A program made the translations under genes and the position numbers. The notes below the pieces were generated by a model. The model ran no database searches. It was not told the DNA's origin and saw nothing but the letters and a program-made list of their open reading frames with translations. DNA of 64,000 bases from Phascolomyces articulosus (Eukaryota > Mucoromycota > Mucoromycetes > Mucorales > Lichtheimiaceae), in the NCBI GenBank assembly GCA_025677815.1, contig JAIXMP010000025.1, positions 186,001 to 250,000 on the forward strand, written 5' to 3'. This document shows, one piece after another, positions 1 to 10,886 of this stretch (its first letter is position 1; each line of letters opens with the position of its first letter).

Positions 1-1078
1 ACATAACCAACGTTGGAGTGTACAAGACGACGATCCAAACATTCCCAGCTACTACATTTGCTCACAATCAAACTCAGGTTGGGTACTCGACATTCGTACT
101 GATCATCAATCAGGCAATCGAAAACTCATCTTGTCACCTCATCAAACCATCGACAAGGAGAATCAGTTATGGGTATTTATTCCAGCAGACGGAGCTGACA
201 ACAACAATAATGGTAACCATCAAGTTGGCCTTGAAGAGTGCAACAAAGACACAACGTTAGCATGTTGTTCTCTGGGTACACTGGTCATACGGACTTCTGG
301 TGACATTCCTCATCATTTCAACACCGAAGCATTTCGGTTCTGTCAGTCCAACTCCGGAGCTTCATTAGCAAGAACATTGTCTCAAACCAGTACATCCTCC
401 AGTAGTATCAATGATGATGTTTTTCCAGTGTATGGTTTAACGCCTGCAAAACGAGGATCACAAAGTTCAGTTTCAGCAGGTCTCACACTGAACGCGTACA
501 AGGAATGCCATCAACTTGTATATCTTGAACGTAACCCTCATTTAAGGTAAAAATAAACAGAAGCTGCAAAAAAAAAAAAAGAAAGTATGACTTGTACGCG
601 TTCTTTTGTACAACTCTATAAGTAAACGCGTTACCCATAACAACTTTCTTTTTTTTTTTTCCTTTATATAAGAAATCTTCCTTTTTACTAACGGTATTTT
701 TTATGGACGACTTTTATATAGTGATAAAACGATTGCAATGGCAGCGGCATATCATGTTTGGCAACTATTAAAAGAACAACAAGCTGCACGTTTAACCCAG
801 CAATCAGGAGCAGCTTTAAATCAAGAGCAAGAAGCTACCGAGAAAACCCGCGCACGGTTGCAGTCCATGGCACAAGATGAGGTACAACCTATCACTAGTT
901 GTCATCTGTCTCTCCTTGTCTTTTGTACACCTCCAAAAATACTGACCTATCTCATATACTACAGGCATCCAGGATTTTTGACCAGAGCGATCAGCTGAAT
1001 AATCACAAGGAAACTGCACTCGCACTAGCTAAACGCCTGATTATCAATTTGTCCATGATGACACCGCAATCCCCATGA
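1..1078 (+). CDS. Beta-trefoil (ricin B-type) lectin-domain protein, 3' part
   Basis: The coding region is open from the left edge, so the N terminus lies outside the window. Exons are about 2-546, 722-881 and 965-1078. The joins keep frame, and the first intron has a TACTAAC-like branch site. The first exon has QRW and QLW motifs spaced as in beta-trefoil carbohydrate-binding repeats, with a WVLDIR segment between them. The following part is Ser-rich. The last two exons encode a Gln/Ala/Glu-rich helical tail that is probably coiled coil. The lectin fold usually binds sugars. No catalytic domain is visible, so this is a carbohydrate-binding-like protein and not evidence of a toxin. Seen: motifs and splice sites. 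Inferred: sugar binding. The partner domain upstream is unknown. Confidence 0.8.
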
Positions 1079-2789
1079 AATTATCTTTTGGAAACAAACA
1101 GCTTGTACTGAAACGCCTATTCAGCAAAAAAAAAAAAAAAAAAAAAAAGATTACAACACCTCCTGTCCATATTACTTACCAACTAACATACCAAATACCA
1201 TTCAGTTTGTAACTGTTTTGAACTTCTTCCTCTACATCGCCAATATCATCATCTATTTATTTCTTCTTTGTTAACTTTTCAATTATAGTAATTGTAGTAA
1301 CATTAGTTATAATACCTTTGCTTTCCTTTTTCTTTTTTAACTACCAAAGTTTCTTTTATTATTATTACAGAATATCATTCATCCATAGAGAGCCAGGAGC
1401 CCAAGAAAAACCTTTTAACCGGGGCTTAGGATTTGGTTGATACTTTCTCAAATAAGCTAACCGTTCTATATGGTTAAAAAATATTTTTTTTAGGAATATT
1501 ATTTTTCCATTCTCCCTTTCTGCTGTTGTTTTCTTTTATTATTTTACTACTACAAAATTACTATGACTATTTAGCACTACTACCCCATCTAAAACTATCC
1601 CTGAATTCTTGTACCTTTTTTCCCTATGATTTTCTTTTTTGTACTTCTATGGTTTCTTATTTATTCTATTTTGTATGCTAATTTTGATTTCTTTTTGTTT
1701 TATTTGTTAACTTGTCATCATGTATAAATCAATTAAAATATATAAATATAAATATTCTTATATATCAAAGTGGCCCATCCATCTTGTGCTTGGTGCACCC
1801 ATCAGATTTCTGCAGAACAAGATGCATTTTACATTCCGCATCTATTATTGTTTTTTTTCAGGTAAGACATCCCAGTTTCGTCTTTTTTGCATATAAGATT
1901 TTTAACCTCACTGGTACCATCAATACTAACCAGTTACTCAAATGATATGATGGTTTATGATCGAAACAATGTGATATTTGATAGATATTATCTGAAATTG
2001 AATAGTATAATCATCATATGGAAAACAGGGCAAAGGATGATAAGTATGATGTATCAAAATTCATTTCATTTTAAACAAGAACATAATTTAGAGATGTAGA
2101 ATATTAAAAATAGCAATGGAAATACACAAATGGTAAGTTATTTAATGTTTGGACAACCATTGTGAAAATAATTTTGAATCAATCTTTTGTTTGTTTCCTA
2201 ACATCTATTTTGTTATATATTAAATAAACTATTGAAAATCCCATGAATAAAATGTGATTTATCCAAGTGAAACAAACAAAAAAGTGCTTCGCGTAATATT
2301 TGAATTGTTCCCTCTTCTCCTTGTCTTCTCTCTCCTTCTTTCTTTTTCTCTCTCCCTTATTTAAATCCTAAATGCTACAACATATGTGCAACTTATGTTA
2401 CTCCCATAACTTCGGGTCTTCCGATTTTCAGTTCCGTTGTGTCCCATTATTACCCAGTCCTGGAGCCAATGAATACATATATATGTGATAGATATAGAAA
2501 AAAAATAACCTTGTCGCTTTGTATCATTTTTAATACAAAATACCGGAATGAACAAAAAAGGTGAATATACCGGTGGTGAAACTAGACTATACCATTTATT
2601 ATGATTTTTTCTATACATTTTGATGTGGTAGGCCAGGGTGTGGGGTGAAGAATGTGCTGAAATTTTTGCGTATTGGTAAATTTGTATACATATTAGGTGT
2701 GTGCGTGTGTATGTTCAATGTGCTTTTGGTTGTTATTCTTTCCAGTTTTAATGGATGAAATATTCTTATGCTGAAGGAAAAAAGGGTGA
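1079..2789. other. Gene-free AT-rich stretch between two genes
   Basis: The 3' flanks of the lectin-domain gene and of the bS16m gene meet here. It contains A/T runs, including an A run near 1125-1148, and only short open frames of low complexity. I see no RNA gene, repeat family or spliced gene. Confidence 0.5.
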
Positions 2790-3252
2790 TTATGATGAGG
2801 ATGATGACGATTCAAATTTTTTGGCAGCCTCCTTCATCCATGGTTTTGGCGCTTGAGGTACAAGGTTTGCCTAAAAAAATAATAATAAACCGTCAACTGA
2901 GTTACTGGAAAACAAAACAATATAATAGATAACTGTTGTGCCCTTTTTCTTTTCCTCTCCTAATGTTGAAATTCACAAAAATATGCCAAATTCATATTAT
3001 GCTTTATCTATTTACCTTGACAAGAAGTTTTTCCACAGTTTCACTGGGTTGAGCACCGACTGTTAACCAATACTTGACACGATCAAAGTTGAGATTGACA
3101 AGCTTGTTGCCTGCTTCGTCAGGAATGGGATTATAAGTACCGACTTTTTCAATGGGTTTGCTGTTTCGTGCTGTACGGGCATTAGCAACTACAATGTGGT
3201 AATAGGGAAGGTTTCGTCGACCGAAACGTGCAAGGCGCATGCGAACAACCAT
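2790..3252 (-). CDS. MRPS16: Mitochondrial ribosomal protein bS16m
   Basis: Two exons, 3016-3252 and 2790-2870, join in frame to give 105 residues. The N terminus ([20 protein letters not shown]) is the signature of bacterial-type ribosomal protein S16, followed by the conserved GTYNP and the D-x-V-x-Y-W-L-x-V-G-A-Q-P-S segment. The protein belongs to the small subunit of the mitochondrial ribosome and contacts the 5' domain of 12S/15S-type rRNA. The second exon encodes a short basic tail ending in six serines, beyond the bacterial core. The start is the first ATG, and the S16 fold begins immediately. As in many S16m proteins, the basic N terminus may serve as its own import signal. Family assignment is very secure. 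Confidence 0.96.
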
Positions 3253-3444
3253 GTTTGTTTTGTGTTATATATGAATGTGTATATAAAACAGCTTGGTTCA
3301 AAAAGAGCAACAATTTGCATCCATGGTCACTCTGAACTTACTAACTCCGACCAGTGACAATCATAACCTTGTTCACCAGCCACCACCACTTTTTTTACAA
3401 GTTGGCAAATCTCTTGTCCTCGATATATAACATATATATAAAGG

Positions 3445-4254
3445 ATGGAGTTAATACAACTTAGCGATAGTAAACCTTGGGTTAAACTTAATTGCGTAAG
3501 TTATATTTAGCAAGTTACATAAGCTTTACTGTAGTACAAGGTCCTGATCATTATCATGTAGCTACTTCAAAATATACAAAAGATGCTATATCATAAAGGA
3601 TAGTGTGATGTTAGTCAGTTTACCTGAGCAATATCCCCCATTATTTGGTCTGTAAACGTACAAAGTTTTTATCTGATACTTTTTCAAAAAAAAAAAAAAA
3701 CCATGTGAACCCTCTTTAGTACTTTACTTGTTACAATACTGATAGACTTGGACAAAGCATTCATGCTTTGATAACTGATAACTGGACTGCGGGAAATTGG
3801 CATTTTCCCCATCAATGGACAAACGATAACATAGATATAATGGCTTTTATTTATCGCATGATTTAATAGTATTAACAAGTTTAAAACTAAATAAAATTGC
3901 ATGTTTATTTGTATGAGGTATACACATATGTACGCTTTACATATCCATCTCTGTCTTTTGCAGAACAATGTTAGGGTATATGCAATCTCATGAATTATAC
4001 CTCCATTAAATTTTAATCATGTTAACAATATTTACAATGTATATATCAGGGGTCCAGAGTGCGCATATAATCGAGAGGATGGTTTGGAACATAATCACTG
4101 TCTTGCTGTTGATAAATATGTGGCCAGTGGAGAATTGGGTATGTTTTGATCCATGACAGATCATTTCATTTCTATTGTACAAACTAATAAAGTAAACATT
4201 GGGCCGGAAGGGAGTATATCACTCATCATTCTTCCTCTCCCCTTCCTCTTCTAA
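3445..4254 (+). other. Possible spliced gene or decayed gene (unrecognised), plus strand
   Basis: No long frame exists, but several short segments look protein-like and are bounded by good splice signals. 3445-3495: an ATG-started segment before GTAAGT. 3720-3866: 48 codons after a CTCTTTAG acceptor, with a Trp-rich stretch around NWTAGNWHFPHQW, ending in TAA. 4050-4138: after a TATATCAG acceptor and before GTATGT. 4193-4254: after a CTAATAAAG branch/acceptor, ending in TAA. The last two join in frame. I could not join all segments into one frame. Candidates are a real gene with tiny exons, a decaying gene, or chance. It faces away from bS16m, as a divergent partner would, and its end overlaps the 3' end of the HMG gene on the other strand. 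Function unknown. Confidence 0.25.
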
Positions 4255-5707
4255 CATACAAAAATATTTGCATTTAGAACCTGAACTATATAAAAAAGTA
4301 ACTTATTCTTTCAATTTTTTTTATTATAAAAAAAATCGCCAGGCTTACCTCTTGATTGTATGGTTATCCTATACTTTTCCCAAGCTTTTACTGATTCATT
4401 CTTAAATTTTGCTTTAATAGTATTTGGTGTAATTCGCCACTCCCATCCAATGAGTTGCATTATATCCTGTTTTGATTTATATGGAAACTTTTCTGTATAG
4501 GCTGCCATTTTTTCTTCCTTGAATAACATGAAACTTGATAATGGTGGTGGTACCTTTTCCCCTAGAACATTGTTCCTCAGTTGCTCAGCTTCCCACCGTA
4601 CCTGATCTTTTTCTTCCTAATAATTTTTTTTAGATTTAATCAACAAAAAAAAAAAAAAAGTGATAGACAATATTTTCCTTCCACCCTATCCTTCGTTGTC
4701 CATATTCCTTAATGTAATTTACCTCTCCCAAATTTCGATACATCTCTCCTGCTTTTTTCATTATCTGAGTATTCGTCAATCCAGGATTTTCGTCTATGAT
4801 ATTCTGTCGTTGCTGTTTGAAAAAGAAGGGAAAGACACTGTGCTGTTTCTTTGCATTCTTTTCCTTTGCCTTGGCTCTACCATGTTGAAGATCTCTACCA
4901 AATTTAATCGCGTTCTTTGTCATTGTTATGAGTAGAGCATGTGCTTGCTCACTTAATTTTGCTTCCTCCTCCTAAATATTTTCAACTGTCAGCAAAACAT
5001 TGTTCCAAATATATATACTAGTAACATACAAATACGTATAGATTCATTACTATACTTTGTCATTACCTGTGTTATTTCTCGAAAAGCTTTTCCTGCCATT
5101 ATGCTAACCTCTCCAATAGGTATATGGCGGTTTGCCTTCATTATTTTTGACTTGTACCTATTGCCAAATATATTGCGCATTGTTCGTTTGTGTAATAACT
5201 CGACTGATTTTTTCTTGTACCTCCCATCGGGTGCTTTTTGCTACATGAATATTTATTGTTGTAAGCAAATAACAGTTTTCTCATTTTAATATGAGCTTCT
5301 CTGAGAAAAATATACCAGATAACTTGGTCGAAGCATTCTAAATGGTCTTGAACTACCCTCCTTCGGCAAATCTTGGACTTGGTCTTTTTCTTCCTATCAT
5401 TATTGATGATATTAACAGAAAGAGAATCAGAGTCAGTATTCTCTCTGTAATTTCGCTGTAGAATTCAAAATACATCAATTGTATTCATTTTTTTTTTTTT
5501 TTTTTTTACCTGATCCAGTTGTAAAAATGCATTGGATATTAATTGATTAAGTTCTTGTTCTGAAGCACTAGGATTGGCATTAAGGATATCATGGCGATGT
5601 AACTTTCTAAACCGTAAATATGCCCTCCTTGAATTTGATATTGAACTATTATCAGTGCCATCGTTACTTGAATTATTTTTATTCTTTGTTTTTGTATTGC
5701 GTGTCAT
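4219..5707 (-). CDS. Protein with four HMG boxes
   Basis: Exons 5510-5707, 5316-5393, 5067-5240, 4723-4971, 4349-4616 and, less surely, 4219-4250 give about 332 residues. Four HMG-box-like units follow one another: about residues 27-78 (AYLRFRKLHRHDIL), 112-166 (FGNRYKSKIMKAN), 199-250 (FPFFFKQQRQNI...NPGLT) and 257-318 (PPPLSSFMLFKEEKMAAY). Introns repeatedly interrupt a box just before its EE(K/E) third helix, which suggests internal duplication. HMG boxes bend DNA, and arrays of them occur in UBF-like and chromatin proteins. A single box would suit a mating-type regulator, but four boxes and these neighbours do not fit a sex locus. The start is the only ATG before box 1. The last exon is the weakest part: it adds about ten residues to an in-phase TGA. 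Confidence 0.75.
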
Positions 5708-6332
5708 CGTTTTGTTGCTTATGTGTTTTTTTTGTTATTTTGAAAAGATTTATGCCACATTTTCCTAATTGGAGTACAAACTTTGTTCGGGTTTTGAACA
5801 AGCCATGATCACTGACAACATCTTAAATTTCGTAAATCCAGTATGTTGTCATCCATTTCCAATAACGCTCAATGATCATGTAAGGAATGTTCACTTATAT
5901 GGCCAGCCATACAACCAATTTTTAAAGTTAAACATTCAAATTGCTTGTTTTTTCATGATTCTAGATACAATGTTATAGTAAAGAATCATACCCATCCGGT
6001 TATCTATATAATCGAAATCTTATTTATTGCTGAACAGTAAGGGATAATGAGGTCCTTCTTATTGATAAGAAAACAATTAATCATATTAAGAAAGGAAATA
6101 CCATTGTCATTTATTCCTCAGTTCCGAATAAACATGAATTGAATTAAAGGGCCCTAGGAAAAGTAATATAGTTTGTTTACCATTATTATCATGAGAGAAA
6201 TAGCCGTATCAAAGATTATAATGGTAGGTATAATCTGTTGATCTTCCTCAATTTCTAGGTCAGACAAACAACAAAAACAAAATAAGGTGGTGGTTCCTGT
6301 CTATTACTATTCTTTTTTTTTTTTGCTACTGA
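5708..6332. other. Divergent intergenic region
   Basis: Upstream sequence of the HMG-box gene and the mitochondrial carrier gene, both transcribed outward. It has a short plus-strand open frame (5769-5978) without splice or family support, and T-rich tracts just before the carrier start. No other element was recognised. Confidence 0.45.
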
Positions 6333-8121
6333 ATGGCACCTATCTTTACAGCAACCGAAGCTTTAAAAACTGACAATAAGAATCTTACTCAATCTTCCTC
6401 TTGGTCTGCCGCTTTTCCAGTGAATTCGCTACAATTTGCATCCAAGTATACTCAACCTCCCCATGCGAGTATGACTTTACAGAACAAACGACAGAAAGCG
6501 AAAGAAGTAACGTCAGTAGGTGGCAGCACTGCAATTGCACGTACTCTTATGATGCAAGGTTTATATTTATTTTACAGAACACCTGTGAAGGTAGATATTC
6601 TTGGTGTTTTTTTATTCCTTCTCTTATCTTTCGTTCATTACATTCTCATGCTACTCATTTGACCCAGTACAAAGGAAAGAATCTTCAACTAAATTTCCAA
6701 AGCTCTTTAGACCCCTTCGCATCGATTATCTAATGATGGCAAGAGCTTTACTACCACCTGTTGATGAAGCTTCATCAAAAAGATTCTCATTCCGATATAC
6801 ATCGATAGGCATGATATCACATGCAGTGAAAACACAAGGTGTAAGTAGATATTAAAAAGTACTGGGGAAACAGGAACTGGAGCTTAAAGCAATGTTTTTA
6901 ATTTAATAATGATAAACAAATAGTGGAATTTCATACCTCGACATATTCTACCACCTTTACTTGCCAACACAGTGGTTGGGACTGTGTTATATACAACATA
7001 TATTGCCACTCTTCCAATGTTCCATCCAGCATCCTCTTTTCAATTACATAGACCATTTCCTCCCCCACCTTATTCATCCGTATTCATGGCTGGTTAGTAT
7101 TTTACAATTGGTTTGGGCTGTTAGTAACCGGATTAAATCTTATTCACCGATATGATGTCATTCTATAAAGGCTGTCTTGCAGGAGCAATGCAATCGATCG
7201 TTGCAGCACCTTTGGATTCTGTCAAGATTCGATTTGAAGTGAGTGATTTATTGGAAGGAAAACATCGATCCATGTATCAATTTGCAAAGTCTACTCTGAA
7301 GGAATTGGGAATAGCAAGTGCCTATCGAGGGTTTTCCCTTACATTGATGCGTGTAAGTAACATTTTGTCCCTGACATTTTTTTTTAAAAAAAATGGGATG
7401 ACATAGGGTGTTAAACTGATGCAAACTTTATATACATATAGGATTCGTTGTCGTGTGGATTGTTTTTCGCAACATTCGAATGGGTCAAGCAACAAGGCTA
7501 TTATTATTTTTTAGATGAAATGTATGGCCTGCAGGTTGATTCACGAAAGATGCTACACCAACTAGAGGGATTACATCGATATCGTACCGACGAATTGGAT
7601 AATAATTATGCAGATGTACCTGAAACAGGAGAGCCAAAGTCTGCATCCAAAGAACGACCACCATTGATGCTTGAACCACTTTTCGTTATCCTGGCGGGTG
7701 CAGCAGCAGCAGTAGTATGTGTTTTTTCTACCTCCTCCACGGAAATAAAGTTATCTGATATGTAAAATAAGCAACTAATACTTGTATTATATATTGATAT
7801 TATTAGGCATATCAAATTATCGAACACCCATTATCCAAAATACATAGTATATTTTATATTGAAGAAGGACAGTCTGAGTTTACCAACAAAGAAAAACGTG
7901 AGCCTGTTAAGGAACTTTATCGGAGAACATGGGATCAATGCAAGCTGCAGGTACGAATGCATGGCGGAAGCTGGAGAAAGTTTATGTACCAGGAATTTGG
8001 TAGCACTGTGATAAAAGTCGTTCCTGCTACAAGCATCGGGTTTCTTGTATTTGAATTGGTGAAACGGGAGGTCGATTTCCGGAGTGTAGCGTTTGAAGAG
8101 TATGAGGCACTTGAAAATTGA
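6333..8121 (+). CDS. Mitochondrial carrier (SLC25) family protein
   Basis: Six exons (6333-6590, 6703-6840, 6924-7092, 7171-7352, 7442-7714, 7807-8121) give 444 residues. The middle repeat is canonical: AGAMQSIVAAPLDSVKIRFE carries the P-x-D-x-x-K-x-R signature, followed by YRGFSLTLMR. The third repeat is weaker, with EHPLSK at the signature position. The first repeat is divergent, and a proline-rich insert (FPPPPYSS) sits between repeats 1 and 2. The protein is longer than the usual 300 residues because of its N terminus and a loop before the third repeat. Carriers of this fold exchange metabolites across the inner mitochondrial membrane; some degenerate ones have moved to the outer membrane. 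The substrate cannot be read from the sequence, and I leave the subfamily open. Confidence 0.88.
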
Positions 8122-8463
8122 AAAGCATAGCGTGTAAATTATTTCTGTATTGTACATATACCCTTTGCATCTGTAGAATAATATAGTATAAAAATTTTGC
8201 GGGCAATCTGTAAAAAGTTTAACAATAGATAGGATATAGATTTGTCGCATATAATAGAATTGTTTTGACTGTAAAACCTAATACAAATGTATACATAAAA
8301 AAAACAAATTTACCTCCAAACAAAAGTAAATGTATTATAGTGATAGTAATGTTATCTAATAGTTTGATACACGATGCATGTATTCTTGTTTTATTTTTTG
8401 TTAATAATAATAGTTAATTAATTAATAATATCAATGATTTATATAAATATCTGATTTTAAATA
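8122..8463. other. Convergent 3' region
   Basis: Shared 3' flank of the carrier gene (+) and the sterol isomerase gene (-). It is strongly AT-rich with TAATTAAT runs and contains no open frame or RNA gene. Both transcripts must end within this 342-base stretch or overlap. Confidence 0.5.
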
Positions 8464-9312
8464 CTATAAACATTTCTTTTTGACATTGTGGCTATGCACT
8501 GCTTTTAAAGCGGATGAAATAGTATTGGAGCTTTGAATAAGAAGTATTGCTGGAACCTATTATATATTGTTTGTACAGATGGATAATAGATGAGTAAATG
8601 GTGCCTCTTTTATTAGCAGAATTTGTTTGACTTTGACTTACAATAAACCAGGGCGAATTAAACATTACAAAATATATCCAAAAGTAAAGCGGGTGTGGGT
8701 CACAGCTAGCAAACCCTGTAGGCAAATCCATAACAAAATACAATGTTGTACTAAACAAATGAGCCATCGAAGCTACGAGTTGCCATAAGTATTGACGTGG
8801 ATGATTATTCCAGATAGCTTGAGCTGCTAAAAAGCAGAGTGGGCCCCATATACACTAAATAAAGAAAAGTATCAGTATCCATTACATAAAATAAACTTTA
8901 AGACGCTAAGAGCAAAATAACAATCCATAAAACATACAACAGTAATTGTTTCTAATGCTAATAAAACTGGGTCACTAGCAAGATAACGAGAATCTCCATG
9001 AGCATATTCTTTCCAAAGCTCTGCCAATAGATCGGATTGACCAGCAATAGTTTTATGATTGTATATCCAGTAAGCTTCAAAACCACAGTGCAGAAAACTA
9101 CACAATATAAACCATGTAAATCGAAGGGCACTCGATGGTTTTTCAGTTTTGTATTTTGCTAATACAAAAGAAGCTGTCGTGATGAGACCCATCGTGGAGC
9201 CAACAATAATTAAGAGCGTCCCCATGGGTATATGATTTGGTACATAATGAGCAAGATTGAGCGTTCGAGGATAGTAAGGATGGTGATGGTATTGTTCATA
9301 ATGAAATTCCAT
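8464..9312 (-). CDS. EBP: Emopamil-binding-type sterol delta8-delta7 isomerase
   Basis: Exons 8938-9312, 8642-8854 and 8464-8556 give 226 residues, the usual EBP length. EXPERA-domain signatures are clear: HCGFEAYWIY (the H-x3-E pair), LWKEYAHGDSRY, ETIT, CIWGPL and HPLYFWIYFV. The enzyme moves the sterol double bond from C8 to C7 in the ER membrane during ergosterol synthesis. Four to five hydrophobic segments are present, and the C terminus is lysine-rich (KKKCL), which would suit ER residence. Most studied Dikarya use the unrelated Erg2 for this step, so an EBP-type enzyme is notable. It is head to head with VAP, another ER protein, with only 117 bases between the starts. Assignment is secure from three separate motif blocks; the catalytic role is inferred from the family. 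Confidence 0.95.
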
Positions 9313-9429
9313 TATGGATATACTTTTAAAGAAGTAAATAAGCTGGGGCGCGCCCGCTCAAATTACTTCCTTGAGAAAGTTTATTCAAATTTCTTTTTTT
9401 CGTCCTGCTCATACATCCATTGTAATAAT
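9313..9429. promoter_or_regulatory. Short bidirectional promoter between EBP and VAP genes
   Basis: Only 117 bases separate the two start codons, so 5' UTRs and promoter elements must be shared. A GC-rich patch with the palindrome GGCGCGCC lies near 9347-9354, conspicuous in an AT-rich background. Its function is inferred from position only. Confidence 0.5.
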
Positions 9430-10670
9430 ATGGCTCTAATACTCGAACCTGATCGCGTTTTACCATTTGAACGTAAGCTTGTCTAATTTATTTTCATATC
9501 TTTAACTGTATATTTATTAACAAAGTGCACGATACTATTATTTGATTAGGTCCATTGGGCCGTGTTATCAAACAAAATGTCACTCTCAGAAATCCATCAG
9601 GAGAAGTTGTTGCATTTAAAGTGAAAACAACATCCCCTAATGTCTATAGTGTACGGCCTAATGTCGGATTCATTGGACCTTCTGGAACAGCACAAATATT
9701 AGGTATTTAGTGAAACATAATATATATATACATATATGAATCTTATTATTGCAGCTGACATACATGTTCCAATAATATTAGTGTATCGTCAACCACAGCC
9801 TGTTGAACCAAGGATTTGTAAAGACAAGTTTTTAATTTTAAGCATTGCTGTCAATGATCCAAATATTAAAACAACAGAAGAAATTCATGCAATGGTAAAT
9901 TTATGTTTGACAACCTAAATGAATTTAGGGTAGCTTGACAAATGAAATAAAAAACTAACAGCTTCGATATATATATATAATAGTGGACAAATGTGGAACC
10001 CAATAACAGGGCAAATATTTTCCAAGCAAAACTTTTATGCCAGTTCGTCGAATCCCAAAATGCAAACATACAAACTCCAAGACAACAGCCACAGCCAACA
10101 ACATCCTTACAAGAACCACAACCAGTTTTGGTATATTTTCATAGATATAATATACATGTATATAAGTGTTTCATAACAGTACGGATGAAAATTGATATAT
10201 ATATACATTTCTCAAACTAGGATATCCACCAGAGACCAGAAATTGGTACTGTTTCATTACCCTCTCTACCAGATCCTGCCTTAACAAACCCACAGCCAAT
10301 GGTAGCCCAATTCATTCTACCTCAACCAACAGAACCAACACCACCACCGCCATTACGAGAACGTCCAGCCAACATCATCTCTCCACATATGCCACCACAA
10401 TCGACGCCCCCTCTTCCTGAACCAGCACGTAACGATGAGCAAATTAGTGAATTAAACGAAACGATTCATCAATTAAAGGAACAATTAAATGTTTATAGAG
10501 ATGAGGTATCGTCCTTACGTCAGCGTCGTTCAGAACCTAAACAAAACCCACAACCATTGGCTTCAAATAGAGTTCAACCCGTAGGCACCCGATACCCAGC
10601 TTCTGTATTGGTATTGGTTGCTCTATTTGCATTTGCACTCGGTTATTTAGTAATTCGCGCTACATCATGA
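9430..10670 (+). CDS. SCS2: VAP/Scs2-type ER membrane contact-site protein
   Basis: Exons 9430-9472, 9550-9702, 9755-9894, 9984-10130 and 10221-10670 give 310 residues. Residues 1-125 form an MSP domain with the family signatures NVTLRNPSG, VAFKVKTTSP and YSVRPNVG. These build the surface that binds FFAT motifs of lipid-transfer proteins. A proline-rich linker with PPPP runs follows, then a predicted coiled coil (SELNETIHQLKEQLNVY). A C-terminal hydrophobic segment (residues about 288-305, VLVLVALFAFALGYLVI) acts as tail anchor in the ER. The order MSP, coiled coil, tail anchor matches animal VAP and yeast Scs2, though the Pro-rich linker is longer than in yeast. The ATG starts the MSP domain directly. 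Confidence 0.95.
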
Positions 10671-10886
10671 TTAAGGTGAAGACAACGATGTGAAATAAGA
10701 TAGGAACTAATAATGTAGTAATGTGTACAGTAATATATATATTCCATAAGTCACAAACAAGTAATAAAATAAAAGAAAGAAAAAAAGAAATCACCCTTTG
10801 GTTCAATTGTTTGTTATTATGTAATTTGCTGTAATAAATAGGTATCCAACATACTAGGCAATAAATTATTTTAATCGTTTAAAACT

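Noticed and set aside
1..1078. Toxin gene because of the ricin B-type fold
   Set aside because: Only the carbohydrate-binding beta-trefoil motif is visible; there is no toxin catalytic domain, and the fold is common in harmless proteins.
3684..3968. 94-codon minus-strand open frame
   Set aside because: Antisense to the more protein-like plus-strand segment; ends in A-run-coded Phe and has no motif.
4063..4161. Minus-strand segment ending DYMRTLDP as last exon of the HMG gene
   Set aside because: No acceptor gives the required phase after exon 5; the plus-strand reading of the same bases has better splice borders.
4219..5707. Mating-type (sex) locus HMG gene
   Set aside because: Zygomycete sex genes carry one HMG box and lie between a triose phosphate transporter and an RNA helicase; neither neighbour is here.
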